Assembly: GCA_012523465.1 (NCBI GenBank)
Contig: JAAYIK010000005.1
Location: 1-64,000, forward strand
DNA length: 64,000 nt
Direction of reading: 5' to 3'
DNA from: Lysobacteraceae bacterium
GTDB lineage: Bacteria > Pseudomonadota > Gammaproteobacteria > Nitrococcales > AK92
The notes under the pieces are model-generated. The model had not been told where the DNA came from and did no database searches. It was given only the letters and a program-made list of their open reading frames with translations. A program made the translations under genes and the position numbers. Shown here piece after piece: positions 43,699-52,496 of the stretch (position 1 is the first letter of the stretch; each line of letters begins with the position of its first letter).

Positions 43699-44112
43699 GT
43701 GACACAACCGAACATCATCGTGACTAGAAATGACCTGGAGCGCCTGGAGGAGCTGCTGAGCAGCGCGGCGGCCAAGGGGTTGCCGGGCGTGGACAGCCTC
43801 TGGCAGGAGCTCGAGCGTGCCGAGGTGGTCTCGGCTAAGGACGTCCCCCCGGGCGTCGTGACCATGAACTCCACCGTGCAGTTTGTCGAGGAAGGCACTG
43901 GCAAAACCCACGAGATGACGCTGGTGTATCCGCACGAAATCGACGGCACGCCGGGCAAGGTTTCCATCCTGGCTCCGGTCGGCAGCGCCTTGCTGGGCCT
44001 GTCGGAGGGTCAAACCATCGAATGGTCGCGCCCCGGCGGCGGCACCATCAAGCTACGCGTCGTGCGCGTGCTTTATCAGCCCGAAGCTTCCGCCTCTAGC
44101 GCCCAGGCCTGA
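43699..44112 (+). CDS. rnk: Regulator of nucleoside diphosphate kinase (Rnk)
   Basis: A 137-residue protein of the Rnk/GreA C-terminal-like family. An N-terminal coiled coil (RNDLERLEELLSSAAAKG) is followed by the FKBP-like domain: VTMNSTVQFVEEGTGKTHEM, TLVYPHEIDGTPGKVSILAP and GSALLGLSEGQTIEWSRPGG. Rnk proteins bind RNA polymerase and influence nucleoside diphosphate kinase levels. The start is GTG with GGAGAGGGAGA upstream. The stop codon forms the loop of a terminator hairpin. Confidence 0.92.
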   Translation: MTQPNIIVTRNDLERLEELLSSAAAKGLPGVDSLWQELERAEVVSAKDVPPGVVTMNSTVQFVEEGTGKTHEMTLVYPHEIDGTPGKVSILAPVGSALLGLSEGQTIEWSRPGGGTIKLRVVRVLYQPEASASSAQA

Positions 44113-44122
44113 GGCCTGGGCG
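44100..44122 (+). terminator. Terminator hairpin built over the rnk stop codon
   Basis: Ten-bp arms CGCCCAGGCC (44100-44109) and GGCCTGGGCG (44113-44122) enclose only the TGA stop codon (44110-44112), followed by GCTTT. The nearly 200 bp that follow, up to the MgtC-like gene, show no other gene. Confidence 0.65.
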
Positions 44123-44318
44123 GCTTTCCCGCATCGCGACCGTCCCCGGCACCGTTTCCGCAAGCCGTTGTTCCCAACCCAACCGTCGCCCGGGCGCCAG
44201 CGAGCCTGCCCGGGGCCGTTACTCGGCAAGGCGCCGCCCTTATTTCAGATGCATGCCCCGCCTCCCCGCGCCACGGCCGAGCGGGGCACGATCGCCGGCC
44301 GGGAGAAAAACGAGCGCC

Positions 44319-45014
44319 ATGCCAGCAAGTCCTTACCTCGACATCGCCCTACACCTCGTCGCCGCGCTGGGCGCGGGCAGCCTGATTGGCCTGGAACGCA
44401 CCTTCAGTGGCCGACCGGCTGGATTTCGTACCCATGGGCTGGTCTGCCTAGCTTCGGCCATGCTGATGCTGATCACGACCTATCAGAATCTGTGGCTGCA
44501 CACGCTGCCCCTGGAGACGGTGCGCACCGACCCCACCCGCATGGCCCAGGGCATCATGACCGGCATCGGCTTCCTCGGCGCCGGCGTCATTTTCAAGGAG
44601 GGGTTGACGGTCCGCGGTCTAACCACCGCGGCTTCCATCTGGAACACCGCCGCCATTGGCACCTTGATCGGTATCGGCTTTTACTATCCAGCCGCACTCG
44701 CCACGCTGATCACCTTCGGCATGCTGTCGGTTTTTCGCACCATCGAGGTCAAAATGCCGACCCGGCATTACGCGCGCAACGTCATCCGCTGCCACCGCGA
44801 CCGGGTTCTGTCCGAGCCGACCATCCGGGAGCTGTTGCGCAGCCATCATTTCGACGTTGTCAAAATGGGCTACCACCTCGCCGGCGGAGGGGAGGTCTTC
44901 GAGTACCAGATGGTGATCCGGACCCTCGACCCACGCAACATGGAGCGGCTATCCCAGTCGCTGCTGGCCGCGCCCGAGGTGCTGGAGTTTCAGCTCGTCG
45001 CCATTGCCAACTAG
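44319..45014 (+). CDS. MgtC/SapB family membrane protein
   Basis: A 231-residue protein. The N-terminal ~145 residues form the MgtC membrane domain: LVAALGAGSLIGLERTFSGR, FRTHGLVCLASAMLMLI, MAQGIMTGIGFLGAGVIFKE, GLTVRGLTTAASIWNTAAIG. An ACT-like cytoplasmic C-terminal domain follows (NVIRCHRDRVLSEPTIRELL onward). Most likely involved in cation or membrane-energy homeostasis; only Salmonella-type MgtC is a virulence factor, so that should not be assumed. The start at 44319 follows GGGAGA; the frame is open upstream without homology. It is separated from hemD by one base. Confidence 0.88.
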   Translation: MPASPYLDIALHLVAALGAGSLIGLERTFSGRPAGFRTHGLVCLASAMLMLITTYQNLWLHTLPLETVRTDPTRMAQGIMTGIGFLGAGVIFKEGLTVRGLTTAASIWNTAAIGTLIGIGFYYPAALATLITFGMLSVFRTIEVKMPTRHYARNVIRCHRDRVLSEPTIRELLRSHHFDVVKMGYHLAGGGEVFEYQMVIRTLDPRNMERLSQSLLAAPEVLEFQLVAIAN

Positions 45015-45015
45015 A

Positions 45016-45825
45016 ATGGCTCCGATGCATCGCACCGACACCGTCACACCATGCCTGCGCGGCCTGACCGTCCTGGTGACCCGCCCGGCCCACCAGGCCG
45101 CCGCCTTTTGCGCCATGCTGGAGCGGCGAGGCGCCGTGGCACTGTCCCGCCCTGCCCTGCGCATCTGCGAGCCGGCCGACCTCGGCGAGCTGGAGCGCGC
45201 GGTGGCGCGCCTGGATGCCTTCGACCTTCTCATGTTCAACAGCCCCAATGCGGCCACGCGGGCGCTTGAGTTCATTCATGCCCGCCGGCGCCTGCCGGAA
45301 CAGGTGCTGATCGCCGCCATTGGCCGCGCGACTGCCGCCGCCATCGAACGCTACGGTTACCGGGTGGACGTCTGTCCGGCCTCCGGCTTCGACAGCGAAG
45401 CCCTGCTCGCCCTGCCCGAGGTGGCCGAGGTCCGCGGCAAGCGGGTTGCGATTTTCCGCGGCCAGGACGGGCGCATGCTGCTGGCCGAAACCCTGCGCCA
45501 GCGCGGTGCCGAGGTCGAGTTCGTGACCACCTACCGGCGCTGCGGCCCCAGTCCGGAGCAGGCCAAGGCCCTCAGCGCCGCGCTGCGCCAGGGCGTGGAC
45601 GTAGTGACTGTGGCCAGCAGCGAGACTCTGCGCCATCTGGTGGCCTGCCTCGATCCCGAGGCGCGGGCGCAACTTGAGCACGCCTGCCTGATCACTGGGC
45701 ACCCGCGGATCAGCGCCACAGCGCGCGAGCTGGGCCTGCCGGAGCCGTACACCGCTGCCGATCCCACTGACGCCTCAATGCTGGCGGCGGTGTTGGCCTG
45801 GGCGCAGCGACGAAAGCGCTCTTGA
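45016..45825 (+). CDS. hemD: Uroporphyrinogen-III synthase
   Basis: A 269-residue HemD-type protein that cyclises hydroxymethylbilane during tetrapyrrole synthesis. Two-lobed features are seen: VLVTRPAHQAAAFCAMLERR, DLLMFNSPNAATRALEF, AAIGRATAAAIERYGYRVDV, FDSEALLALPEV, VAIFRGQDGRMLLAETLRQR and VVTVASSETLRHL. HemD sequences are weakly conserved, so the family call rests on this pattern. hemC is not adjacent. ATG 45016 is preferred; ATG 45025 is possible. Confidence 0.85.
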   Translation: MAPMHRTDTVTPCLRGLTVLVTRPAHQAAAFCAMLERRGAVALSRPALRICEPADLGELERAVARLDAFDLLMFNSPNAATRALEFIHARRRLPEQVLIAAIGRATAAAIERYGYRVDVCPASGFDSEALLALPEVAEVRGKRVAIFRGQDGRMLLAETLRQRGAEVEFVTTYRRCGPSPEQAKALSAALRQGVDVVTVASSETLRHLVACLDPEARAQLEHACLITGHPRISATARELGLPEPYTAADPTDASMLAAVLAWAQRRKRS

Positions 45826-45895
45826 TCGTGCGTTGTCGCCCTGCTTTGGGTAGCATCTTGCCGCGTCAATTTTCCCAACTTTGGCTGAGGCCCCG

Positions 45896-46441
45896 ATGAG
45901 CATTTACGGCGATTACATCAAATCCGTCATCCGCACTGTCCCCGACTGGCCACAACCGGGCGTCAAGTTCCGCGACATCACGCCGCTGCTGCAAAGTCGC
46001 GCCGCCTTCCGTCGCCTCATCGACGGTTTCGTGCACCGCTATCAGGAAATGGAACTGGACGCCATCGCTGCCATCGACGCGCGCGGCTTCATCATCGGGG
46101 CGCCACTGGCCTACGAGCTGTCCTGCAGCTTCGTGCCGATCCGCAAGCAGGGCAAACTGCCCTTCAAGACCCTCAGCGAAACCTACAAGCTGGAATACGG
46201 CGAAGCGACGGTGGAGCTGCACGCCGACGCCTTCCGGCCCGGCGATCGCATCCTGATCGTGGACGACCTCATCGCCACCGGCGGCACCATGCTGGCCGCC
46301 GCCAAGCTGATCCAACGTGCCGGCGGGGTGGTGGTGGAAACTGCCGCCATTATCGACCTGGTCGATCTCGGCGGCTCGCGCAAGATCCGCGAAGCTGGCT
46401 ACGAAGTCTTCGCCGTCTGCACCTTCACCGAAGACGAATGA
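45896..46441 (+). CDS. apt: Adenine phosphoribosyltransferase
   Basis: A 181-residue purine salvage enzyme (adenine + PRPP to AMP). Typical segments are [57 protein letters not shown] and the PRPP loop [14 protein letters not shown]. Length and start agree with E. coli Apt; a TTG five codons upstream is a less likely start. Confidence 0.96.
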   Translation: MSIYGDYIKSVIRTVPDWPQPGVKFRDITPLLQSRAAFRRLIDGFVHRYQEMELDAIAAIDARGFIIGAPLAYELSCSFVPIRKQGKLPFKTLSETYKLEYGEATVELHADAFRPGDRILIVDDLIATGGTMLAAAKLIQRAGGVVVETAAIIDLVDLGGSRKIREAGYEVFAVCTFTEDE

Positions 46442-46450
46442 CGCGCTGAA

Positions 46451-46476
46451 GCCGGCAGAGTGGCTGCCCTGCCGGC
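46451..46476. terminator. Hairpin between convergent apt and the dienoyl-CoA isomerase gene
   Basis: Arms GCCGGCAG (46451-46458) and CTGCCGGC (46469-46476) with a 10-nt loop lie between the two stop codons and could serve both transcripts. No T-tract is present. Confidence 0.5.
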
Positions 46477-46491
46477 CCGCGCTTGCGCGCC

Positions 46492-47349
46492 CTAGCCATT
46501 CCCGCCCAAGATGGGCCGGGCCGGCGGCAGCGCGGCGAACTCGTCAGGACGGTTTTCCCTGCCGGCGCGGATGGCCTCCAGGATCTCGTCCCGCTGCAGC
46601 ATGCTGGCGTTCCAGATGCTGATGTAGTCCAGCGCGGCAGCCGTGCTGTGATCGCGCGAGTAGATGGCCATGCGCTTACAGCCGTAGACCGCCAGCGGCG
46701 GCTTGCTGGCGATCTCGCGGGCAATGACCATGACCTCCCGCAGCATGGTCTCCTGGTCCGGGAACACCCGGTTGACCAGCCCCACCTGGCGCGCTTCCTC
46801 GGCCGGCATGCGCCGCCCGGTATAGGCCAGCTCGCGGGCGATGCCTTCGGGGATCAGCTTGAAGATGCGCGGGAAGGTGCCAACGTCAGCCGTCATGCCG
46901 ACGTTGATCTCGTGAATGGTGATGAAGGCATCGGCCGTGGCATAGCGCATGTCGCAGGCGGTGATAAGGTCGACTCCGCCGCCGATGCAACCGCCCTGGA
47001 TGGCCGCCAGCACGGGCAGACGGCAGCTCTCCAGGCAGGAGAAGGTCTCCTGCATGCGCTTGACGTTCTCGTAGAAACGCAGCCCGGCCTGGCGCCGCCG
47101 CAGCGGATCCTCCGCCCCGCCGCCAAGGGCGTCGGAGGAGAACAGACCGAGATCCAGCCCGGAGCTGAAATGCGGCCCGGTCGAGGAGATGACGATGACC
47201 CGGGCTCTGGCATTGTCGTCGATGTCGCGCACGATGCGCGGCAGCTCCTCCCAGAACTCCCGGATCATGCTGTTGCGCTTCTCGGGCCTATTGAGTTTGA
47301 TGTGGGCGATCTTGTCCTCGATGCTGACGTCGAAACAGGTGTAGCTCAT
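46492..47349 (-). CDS. Crotonase-family delta3,5-delta2,4-dienoyl-CoA isomerase (ECH1-like)
   Basis: A 285-residue crotonase protein. The segment AAIQGGCIGGGVDLITACDM, then RYATADAFITIHEINVGMTA and DVGTFPRIFKLIPEG, follows mammalian ECH1 closely. Asp127, Glu147 and Asp155 show the same 20- and 8-residue spacing as the three ECH1 catalytic acids. It would reposition double bonds of dienoyl-CoA esters during breakdown of odd-position unsaturated fatty acids. It is the last gene of a three-gene minus-strand set with an SDR and a CaiB-like protein. Confidence 0.87.
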   Translation of the reverse strand: MSYTCFDVSIEDKIAHIKLNRPEKRNSMIREFWEELPRIVRDIDDNARARVIVISSTGPHFSSGLDLGLFSSDALGGGAEDPLRRRQAGLRFYENVKRMQETFSCLESCRLPVLAAIQGGCIGGGVDLITACDMRYATADAFITIHEINVGMTADVGTFPRIFKLIPEGIARELAYTGRRMPAEEARQVGLVNRVFPDQETMLREVMVIAREIASKPPLAVYGCKRMAIYSRDHSTAAALDYISIWNASMLQRDEILEAIRAGRENRPDEFAALPPARPILGGNG

Positions 47350-47397
47350 CTTCCTCTCCCGCGCGCGGGGCCGCCCGGCCTCGCGTCCATGCCGCGA

Positions 47398-48168
47398 TTA
47401 TTTGGGCGCCATGCGGATCGCGCCGTCGAGCCGGATCACCTCACCGTTGAGCATGGTGTTCTCGACGATGTGCGCGACCAGGGCGGCGAATTCGTCGGGG
47501 CGCCCCAGCCTGGGCGGAAACGGGACTTGCTGTCCCAGCGACTTGCGCGCCTCCTCGGGCAGACCAGCCATCATGGGGGTATCGAACAGCCCCGGCGCAA
47601 TGGTGACGCAGCGGATACCGAAGCGCGCCAGCTCGCGAGCGATAGGCAGCGTCATGCCGACCACGCCGGCCTTGCTGGCGGAATACGAGGCCTGGCCGAT
47701 CTGGCCGTCGAAGGCTGCCACCGAGGCGGTGTTGATGATCACCCCCCGCTCGCCCTCGGCATCCGGCTCGTTGGCCGTCATCATCTGGGCCGCCAGCCGC
47801 AGGCAGTTGAAGGTGCCGATCAGGTTGACCTCGATGCCGCGGGCGAACAGATCCAGCGGGTGGGGACTGTTGTCGCGATCCAGCACCTTGCCGACCACCG
47901 CCACGCCGGCGCAGTTGACCAGCCCGTGCAGCCCGCCGAAGGCATCGCGGGCAAGCTCCACCGCCGCCTGCACGTCGGCTTCCTTGGTCACGTCCACCTT
48001 GCAGAAGCGGGCCTGTGGACCGAGCTCGGCCGCCAGCGCCTCGCCCTGCTCGACGTTGATGTCGGCGATGATCACATTGCCGCCGCCGGCCGCCAGGCGC
48101 CGCACAGCGCCGCCGCCGAGGCCGGACGCGCCGCCGGTCACCATAAACGTACGTCCCTTGAGATCCAT
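47398..48168 (-). CDS. Short-chain dehydrogenase, 3-hydroxyacyl-CoA dehydrogenase type II-like (HSD10)
   Basis: A 256-residue classical SDR. The NAD motif is TGGASGLG (11-18), the NAG-like motif is [11 protein letters not shown], and the active site is Ser149 ([20 protein letters not shown]) with Tyr162 and Lys166. [19 protein letters not shown] and [17 protein letters not shown] are diagnostic of the HSD17B10-like group, which oxidises 3-hydroxyacyl-CoA and 2-methyl-3-hydroxybutyryl-CoA (isoleucine route). Context with acyl-CoA enzymes agrees. Confidence 0.9.
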   Translation of the reverse strand: MDLKGRTFMVTGGASGLGGGAVRRLAAGGGNVIIADINVEQGEALAAELGPQARFCKVDVTKEADVQAAVELARDAFGGLHGLVNCAGVAVVGKVLDRDNSPHPLDLFARGIEVNLIGTFNCLRLAAQMMTANEPDAEGERGVIINTASVAAFDGQIGQASYSASKAGVVGMTLPIARELARFGIRCVTIAPGLFDTPMMAGLPEEARKSLGQQVPFPPRLGRPDEFAALVAHIVENTMLNGEVIRLDGAIRMAPK

Positions 48169-48308
48169 ACGAAGTCTCCTCTCCGTCGTTGCATGACAAT
48201 GGCCGCCGAAGAAGAGGCTTCCTCGACGGCCGCAAGATCGAGCCGCAGATTGCGCTCAAGGCGGCGAAAGCAGCCCCTACCCCGGCAGGCTGGGAGCAGC
48301 CCGTGCGC

Positions 48309-49163
48309 TCAAGAGGCAAGCTCCCGCAGTGCCACGATGGGCAAATCACGCTCGGCCGCCCAGCGCTCCCAGTCCAGGGCGTCGCGCTCTCGCAGCGCCT
48401 GGCCGAGGCTGGCGTGGGTGAGTCGCTGCAGGCCCAGCTCGGCGGCGAGACGGGCGCTGAAATGGGGCTCCAGGCAGCCGACCGCGACCACGCCGCTGCG
48501 CGCCGGGTAAATGGCGTATTCCGGCAGCCGTCCCGCCAGCAGGCCGCCTGGCCGGGTGACGCCATGGCGCAGCGGCGCGGCCAGCGCCTGGGCGCCGTCG
48601 AACAAGGCCACGCTGGCGTAGGCGCCCTTGCCAGTGCGCTGCCGTGACAGCAGCAGGGCGAGCGCGGTACTGACGGTCCGCTCGGCCCCGATCAGGTCGG
48701 CCGCCAAGGTGCGCGGCATGCGGTCGGGCTCCAGCAGCCCGGCTTCCGCCAGATAGGTCAGATCGTGCCCAGGCCTGTCCTCGTCCGGCGCCGGATAGCC
48801 GATGATGGCCACCTGGCACAGATGAGGATGGCGGGCCTGCAGCGTGGGCCAATCCAGCTGCAGCCGCCGCAGCGCGGCGGGACGGCTAGAAGTGATGAGC
48901 ACATCGGCTTCGCTCAACAGCGCATGCAGCCGCTCGCGCTGCGCCTCCTGCTTGAGGTCAAGGGTGTGATGGGACTGTCCCTGGTGCAGCTCCGCGTACC
49001 AGACCGGGTTGAAGCGGGCCATGGGATCGCCCGTTGGCGGCTCCACCTTGATCACCTCGGCTCCCAGCTGCACCAGGTGCGCCGCAGCCGCCGGCCCCGG
49101 CAAGTTGGGCGCCAGGGTGACCACCCGTATCCCCTGCAACAGTGACGCCACGCTTTCCGTCAT
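48309..49163 (-). CDS. Compact CaiB/BaiF family protein, alpha-methylacyl-CoA racemase-like
   Basis: A 284-residue class III CoA-transferase/racemase superfamily protein, clearly shorter than the usual 360-400. The N-terminal LQGIRVVTLAPNLPGPAAAA, then HLVQLGAEVIKVEPPTGDPM, is canonical. GHDLTYLAEAGLL and VAVGCLEPHF match the catalytic aspartate and glutamate regions of alpha-methylacyl-CoA racemases. The missing length is mainly in the C-terminal segment. The start at 49163 (MTESVASLL) was chosen because homology begins there. Likely role: epimerising 2-methylacyl-CoA so that dehydrogenases can act, in line with the following SDR. Confidence 0.8.
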   Translation of the reverse strand: MTESVASLLQGIRVVTLAPNLPGPAAAAHLVQLGAEVIKVEPPTGDPMARFNPVWYAELHQGQSHHTLDLKQEAQRERLHALLSEADVLITSSRPAALRRLQLDWPTLQARHPHLCQVAIIGYPAPDEDRPGHDLTYLAEAGLLEPDRMPRTLAADLIGAERTVSTALALLLSRQRTGKGAYASVALFDGAQALAAPLRHGVTRPGGLLAGRLPEYAIYPARSGVVAVGCLEPHFSARLAAELGLQRLTHASLGQALRERDALDWERWAAERDLPIVALRELAS

Positions 49164-49280
49164 TGCGCGGCTCCCCTTGAAGCCGAATCGTGCGCCGACA
49201 ACATGCTTCTCCTCCAGCGGCAGACCGTCCATCGTCCTTCCTGAATGTAGCAGGCCAACCGTCTGCCGCAAGCAGGTTGC

Positions 49281-50000
49281 TCACGAGGCAGGCGCGGGCG
49301 TCACCAGCTGATCGGTGACGATGCGACCGTCGACCAGCTCGATGATGCGATCGCAGCGGGCGGCCAGGCGCGGGTCATGGGTCACGATGAGGAAGGCGGT
49401 GCCGCGCTCCTGATTGAAGCGACGCAGCAGTGCGAAGACCTCGTCGGCAGTGGTGGTGTCGAGATTGCCGGTGGGCTCGTCGGCCAGCACTAGCACCGGA
49501 TCGGCGATGAGGGCGCGCGCGATGGCAACCCGCTGCTGCTGACCGCCAGATAATTGCGACGGCGGCCGGTCGCCGAACTGGGCCAGCCCCACGGCGGCCA
49601 ACAGCTCGTCGGCCGCGGCCTGCATACCGCGCTCCAGCCGGCCGCGGGCGGCGAACAGAGGCAGCAGCACGTTCTCCCGGGCCGAGAAGGCGCCGACCAG
49701 ATGGTGGAACTGGAACACGAACCCCAGTGCCTCCCCGCGCAGCTGGGTCAGCTCCCGCTCGCTCAGGCGACCGGTATCCTGCCCCGTCAGCAGGATGCGG
49801 CCACTGCTAGGCCGATCCAGCAGTCCGATCAGGTTTAGCAGCGTACTCTTGCCGGAACCGCTCGGCCCGATCAGGGCGGCGAACTCGCCTGCCTCCAGCC
49901 GCAGGTCTATGCCGTGCAGCACCTCGGTCTCCGCCGGCGTACCGACGGCGTAGGACTTGCGGACCGCCTCCAGACGCAGGATCTCAGCCACGGATCGCAT
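49281..50000 (-). CDS. ABC transporter ATP-binding protein, LolD/MacB type
   Basis: A 239-residue ATPase with Walker [11 protein letters not shown]-loop [20 protein letters not shown], signature [15 protein letters not shown], Walker [14 protein letters not shown] and the switch [11 protein letters not shown]. The LxFQxHxL... and GNLD features are those of LolD/MacB/FtsE-like mechanotransmitters. It overlaps the FtsX-like permease gene by 17 bp and completes a three-gene adaptor-permease-ATPase operon. Confidence 0.92.
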   Translation of the reverse strand: MRSVAEILRLEAVRKSYAVGTPAETEVLHGIDLRLEAGEFAALIGPSGSGKSTLLNLIGLLDRPSSGRILLTGQDTGRLSERELTQLRGEALGFVFQFHHLVGAFSARENVLLPLFAARGRLERGMQAAADELLAAVGLAQFGDRPPSQLSGGQQQRVAIARALIADPVLVLADEPTGNLDTTTADEVFALLRRFNQERGTAFLIVTHDPRLAARCDRIIELVDGRIVTDQLVTPAPAS

Positions 50001-51186
50001 CCACCGGATTGAGGCGTGCCGCCCGCAGGGCCGGAGCAGCCGCCGCCACCAGCCCCGTGAGCGTGGCTAGCAGCGCCGCTCCAACCAGCACCGCCGGGCT
50101 GATCTGAATGGCGAACGGGAAGCCCGTCGCCACGCGGGTGAACAGCTGGATCAGCAGCGTTGCCATCGCCGAGCCGACCAGCGAGCCCAGTAGCCCCAGC
50201 AGCGCGCCCTGCAGCAGGAACACCGCCATGATGGCCCGCCTCGAGGTGCCGGTGGCGCGCAGGATGCCGATTTCCCGCGACCGCTGCACCACCGAGATCG
50301 CCAGTACGCTGGCGATGCCAAAGGCAACCGAAATGGCGACGAAGAAGCGGATCATGCCGGTGGCGATGCTTTGCGAGCGCAGCGCCGACAGTAGCTCGCG
50401 GTTGGTTTCCATCCAGCTGTCGGCGATCAGCCCGGTCTGCGCCTCGATGCGATCGCCGATAGCCTCGGCTTCGAACACGTCGACCACCCGCACCTCGATG
50501 CTGGAAATGCCTCCGGGCAGATCCAGCAGGCTTTGTGCCGGGCGCAACCCGATATAAACGTAGCGCAGGTTGAGATCGCGCATGCCGAGATCGAACAGGC
50601 CAGCAACCCGGAAACTGCTGCCGCGCCCGCCCACGGTCTCCAGCCGCAGGCGGTCGCCAAGGCGCAGCCCCAGCTCGTAGGCTAGATCGAGCCCGATCAA
50701 GGCGTCCTCGGCGTCCAAGCGCAGCTGCCCCGTCCGCAGCTTGCCGGCCAGATCCACCACCCGGCTGAAGCGCTCTGGCTCGATGCCCAGCAGGGCGATG
50801 GCCCGATTGGCCTCGCCCCGGATGGCCAGCCCCGGCCCGGAGGCTACCGGCGCCACCGCCACCACCCCGGGCTGATCGGCGATGATGGGCAGCAGCGCCT
50901 GCCACTGGTCGATGCTGCGCAGCCGCTGTGCCCGCGGCTGGATGCGGTGCAGCATCTGCAGGCGCGCCGCCTCCCGCAGTGGCGGCACGACCTCGTCCGG
51001 CGGACGCACCACGATATGGGCTTGCGATCCCAGCGTGTCCTCGATGACACGGGCTTGCAGTCCGTTGATGATGGTGGTGATGAAGACGATAACGGCCACG
51101 CCCAGCGCCACGCCGCCGACGATGAGCAGGGTCTGGAAACGTCCCTCACGCAGGAACCGGACCGCCACCACCCAAGCGAAAGGCAT
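49984..51186 (-). CDS. ABC transporter permease, FtsX/LolC-E/MacB-like
   Basis: A 400-residue permease. An N-terminal transmembrane helix ([20 protein letters not shown]), a large periplasmic MacB-type domain (about 45-260) and three C-terminal helices ([59 protein letters not shown]) give the FtsX layout. [19 protein letters not shown] is the conserved cytoplasmic coupling loop. Its ATG overlaps the stop codon of the adaptor gene (TGATG-type junction). Confidence 0.9.
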   Translation of the reverse strand: MPFAWVVAVRFLREGRFQTLLIVGGVALGVAVIVFITTIINGLQARVIEDTLGSQAHIVVRPPDEVVPPLREAARLQMLHRIQPRAQRLRSIDQWQALLPIIADQPGVVAVAPVASGPGLAIRGEANRAIALLGIEPERFSRVVDLAGKLRTGQLRLDAEDALIGLDLAYELGLRLGDRLRLETVGGRGSSFRVAGLFDLGMRDLNLRYVYIGLRPAQSLLDLPGGISSIEVRVVDVFEAEAIGDRIEAQTGLIADSWMETNRELLSALRSQSIATGMIRFFVAISVAFGIASVLAISVVQRSREIGILRATGTSRRAIMAVFLLQGALLGLLGSLVGSAMATLLIQLFTRVATGFPFAIQISPAVLVGAALLATLTGLVAAAAPALRAARLNPVDAIRG

Positions 51187-52379
51187 CAGCGCGCCACCTC
51201 GTCGATTCGGATGCGCTGGCCGGCGACCACGGCGTCGGGATCAGCGAGCACCAGCTCGCCAGCCTCGACGCCGTCCAGCAGCTGTACCCGCTCGTCTCCG
51301 AGCAGGCCGAGGCGGACCGCCTGGCGCACCGCCCGTCCGTCGCGCGCCACCAGCAGCCAAGGCTGCCTGCCGATGTCACGCACGGCTCGACGCGGCACCG
51401 TTAGCGCCCGCTCCTGCCGGGCTACCAGGATGTCGATGGTGACCGTCATGTCGGCGCGCAGGAACGACGGTGGATCGTCCACCGTCAGCTCGATCTCGAC
51501 CGTGCCCCGCTGCGCGTCGACCGCCGGCGCGATGAAGCTGACGCTGGCAGTGAACAGTTGGCGCGGATAAGCATCGGCCGCCACCAGCGCGGGCTGTCCC
51601 AATTCGACCAGGCTCAGGTTGCGCTCATCCAGCTGAGCCTCGATCAGGGTCTTGCCGGCGCTGGCCAGCAGCAGCACCGGTGTGCCCGGCTGCACCACGT
51701 CCCCGGGTTCCACCAGGCGGCGAAGCACGGTGGCTGCGACCGGCGCGCGAATCAAGGTTTCCTGCTGGCGCGCGTGGATTTGCGCCAGCGCGGCCCGGGC
51801 CTGCTCCAGGTTGGCGACCGCGGCCAGATATTCGCTGCCGTCAGGCTGCAGCGCAGCCAGGCTTTGCTCGGCGCTGCGCAGCCGGCTGGCGGCCAAGTCC
51901 ATTGCCTCCTTGCGCGCTTCCACCTCGGCCTGGCTGACGAACCGCTCTTTGGCCAGTTCAGCAGCGCGGCGGTAGTCGCGCTGCGCCTGGCGCAGCTGCA
52001 GCTCGGCCTGGATGCGGGTCTCGGCGGCCAGCGGCCGCTGCACTTGCTCCAGCTGTCGCAGCCTTACTTCCGCCAAGCGCAGACTGGCCTCGGCGCTGCG
52101 CACCGCGGCATCGAGCTCGCTGCTGACCAGACGCACCATGGGGGCGCCGGCAGCTACCCGCGCCCCCTCTTCCACCAGCACCTCGGCCACGGTAGCGACC
52201 AGCACGCTGCCGACGCCGATGCGCTCCGGACTGACCACCCGTCCGGTCGCCACCACCCGCTGCTCCAGCGGCCCGACGCCGACGGGCTCGACCGCAACCC
52301 GCGGCACCGACAACAGCCAATGCACGGCCCAGGCCAGCGGTAGCAGCACGGCGATGACGACCAGCCAACGCAGCCGCAT
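51186..52379 (-). CDS. Periplasmic adaptor (HlyD/MacA-like membrane fusion protein)
   Basis: A 397-residue membrane fusion protein. It has an N-terminal membrane anchor (LVVIAVLLPLAWAVHWLL), a barrel-sandwich segment (RVVATGRVVSPERIGVGSVL, VAEVLVEEGARVAAGAPMV), a long coiled-coil hairpin (about 95-190), the return half (IRAPVAATVLRRLVEPGDVV) and a beta-barrel domain. With the FtsX-like permease and ATPase it should form a MacAB-like exporter. No outer-membrane TolC gene is next to it. The start at 52379 directly precedes the anchor. Confidence 0.88.
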   Translation of the reverse strand: MRLRWLVVIAVLLPLAWAVHWLLSVPRVAVEPVGVGPLEQRVVATGRVVSPERIGVGSVLVATVAEVLVEEGARVAAGAPMVRLVSSELDAAVRSAEASLRLAEVRLRQLEQVQRPLAAETRIQAELQLRQAQRDYRRAAELAKERFVSQAEVEARKEAMDLAASRLRSAEQSLAALQPDGSEYLAAVANLEQARAALAQIHARQQETLIRAPVAATVLRRLVEPGDVVQPGTPVLLLASAGKTLIEAQLDERNLSLVELGQPALVAADAYPRQLFTASVSFIAPAVDAQRGTVEIELTVDDPPSFLRADMTVTIDILVARQERALTVPRRAVRDIGRQPWLLVARDGRAVRQAVRLGLLGDERVQLLDGVEAGELVLADPDAVVAGQRIRIDEVAR

Positions 52380-52496
52380 GATCGTAGGTCCTCCGGGTGC
52401 CGCCGGCTGCCCAGGCGGCGGCGACCGTGACGTGGGCAACCGGCGCAGCGCGCCGCCCGCCACTGCCGGCGGCAGCGGGCGGCCTGACGGGCGTGC

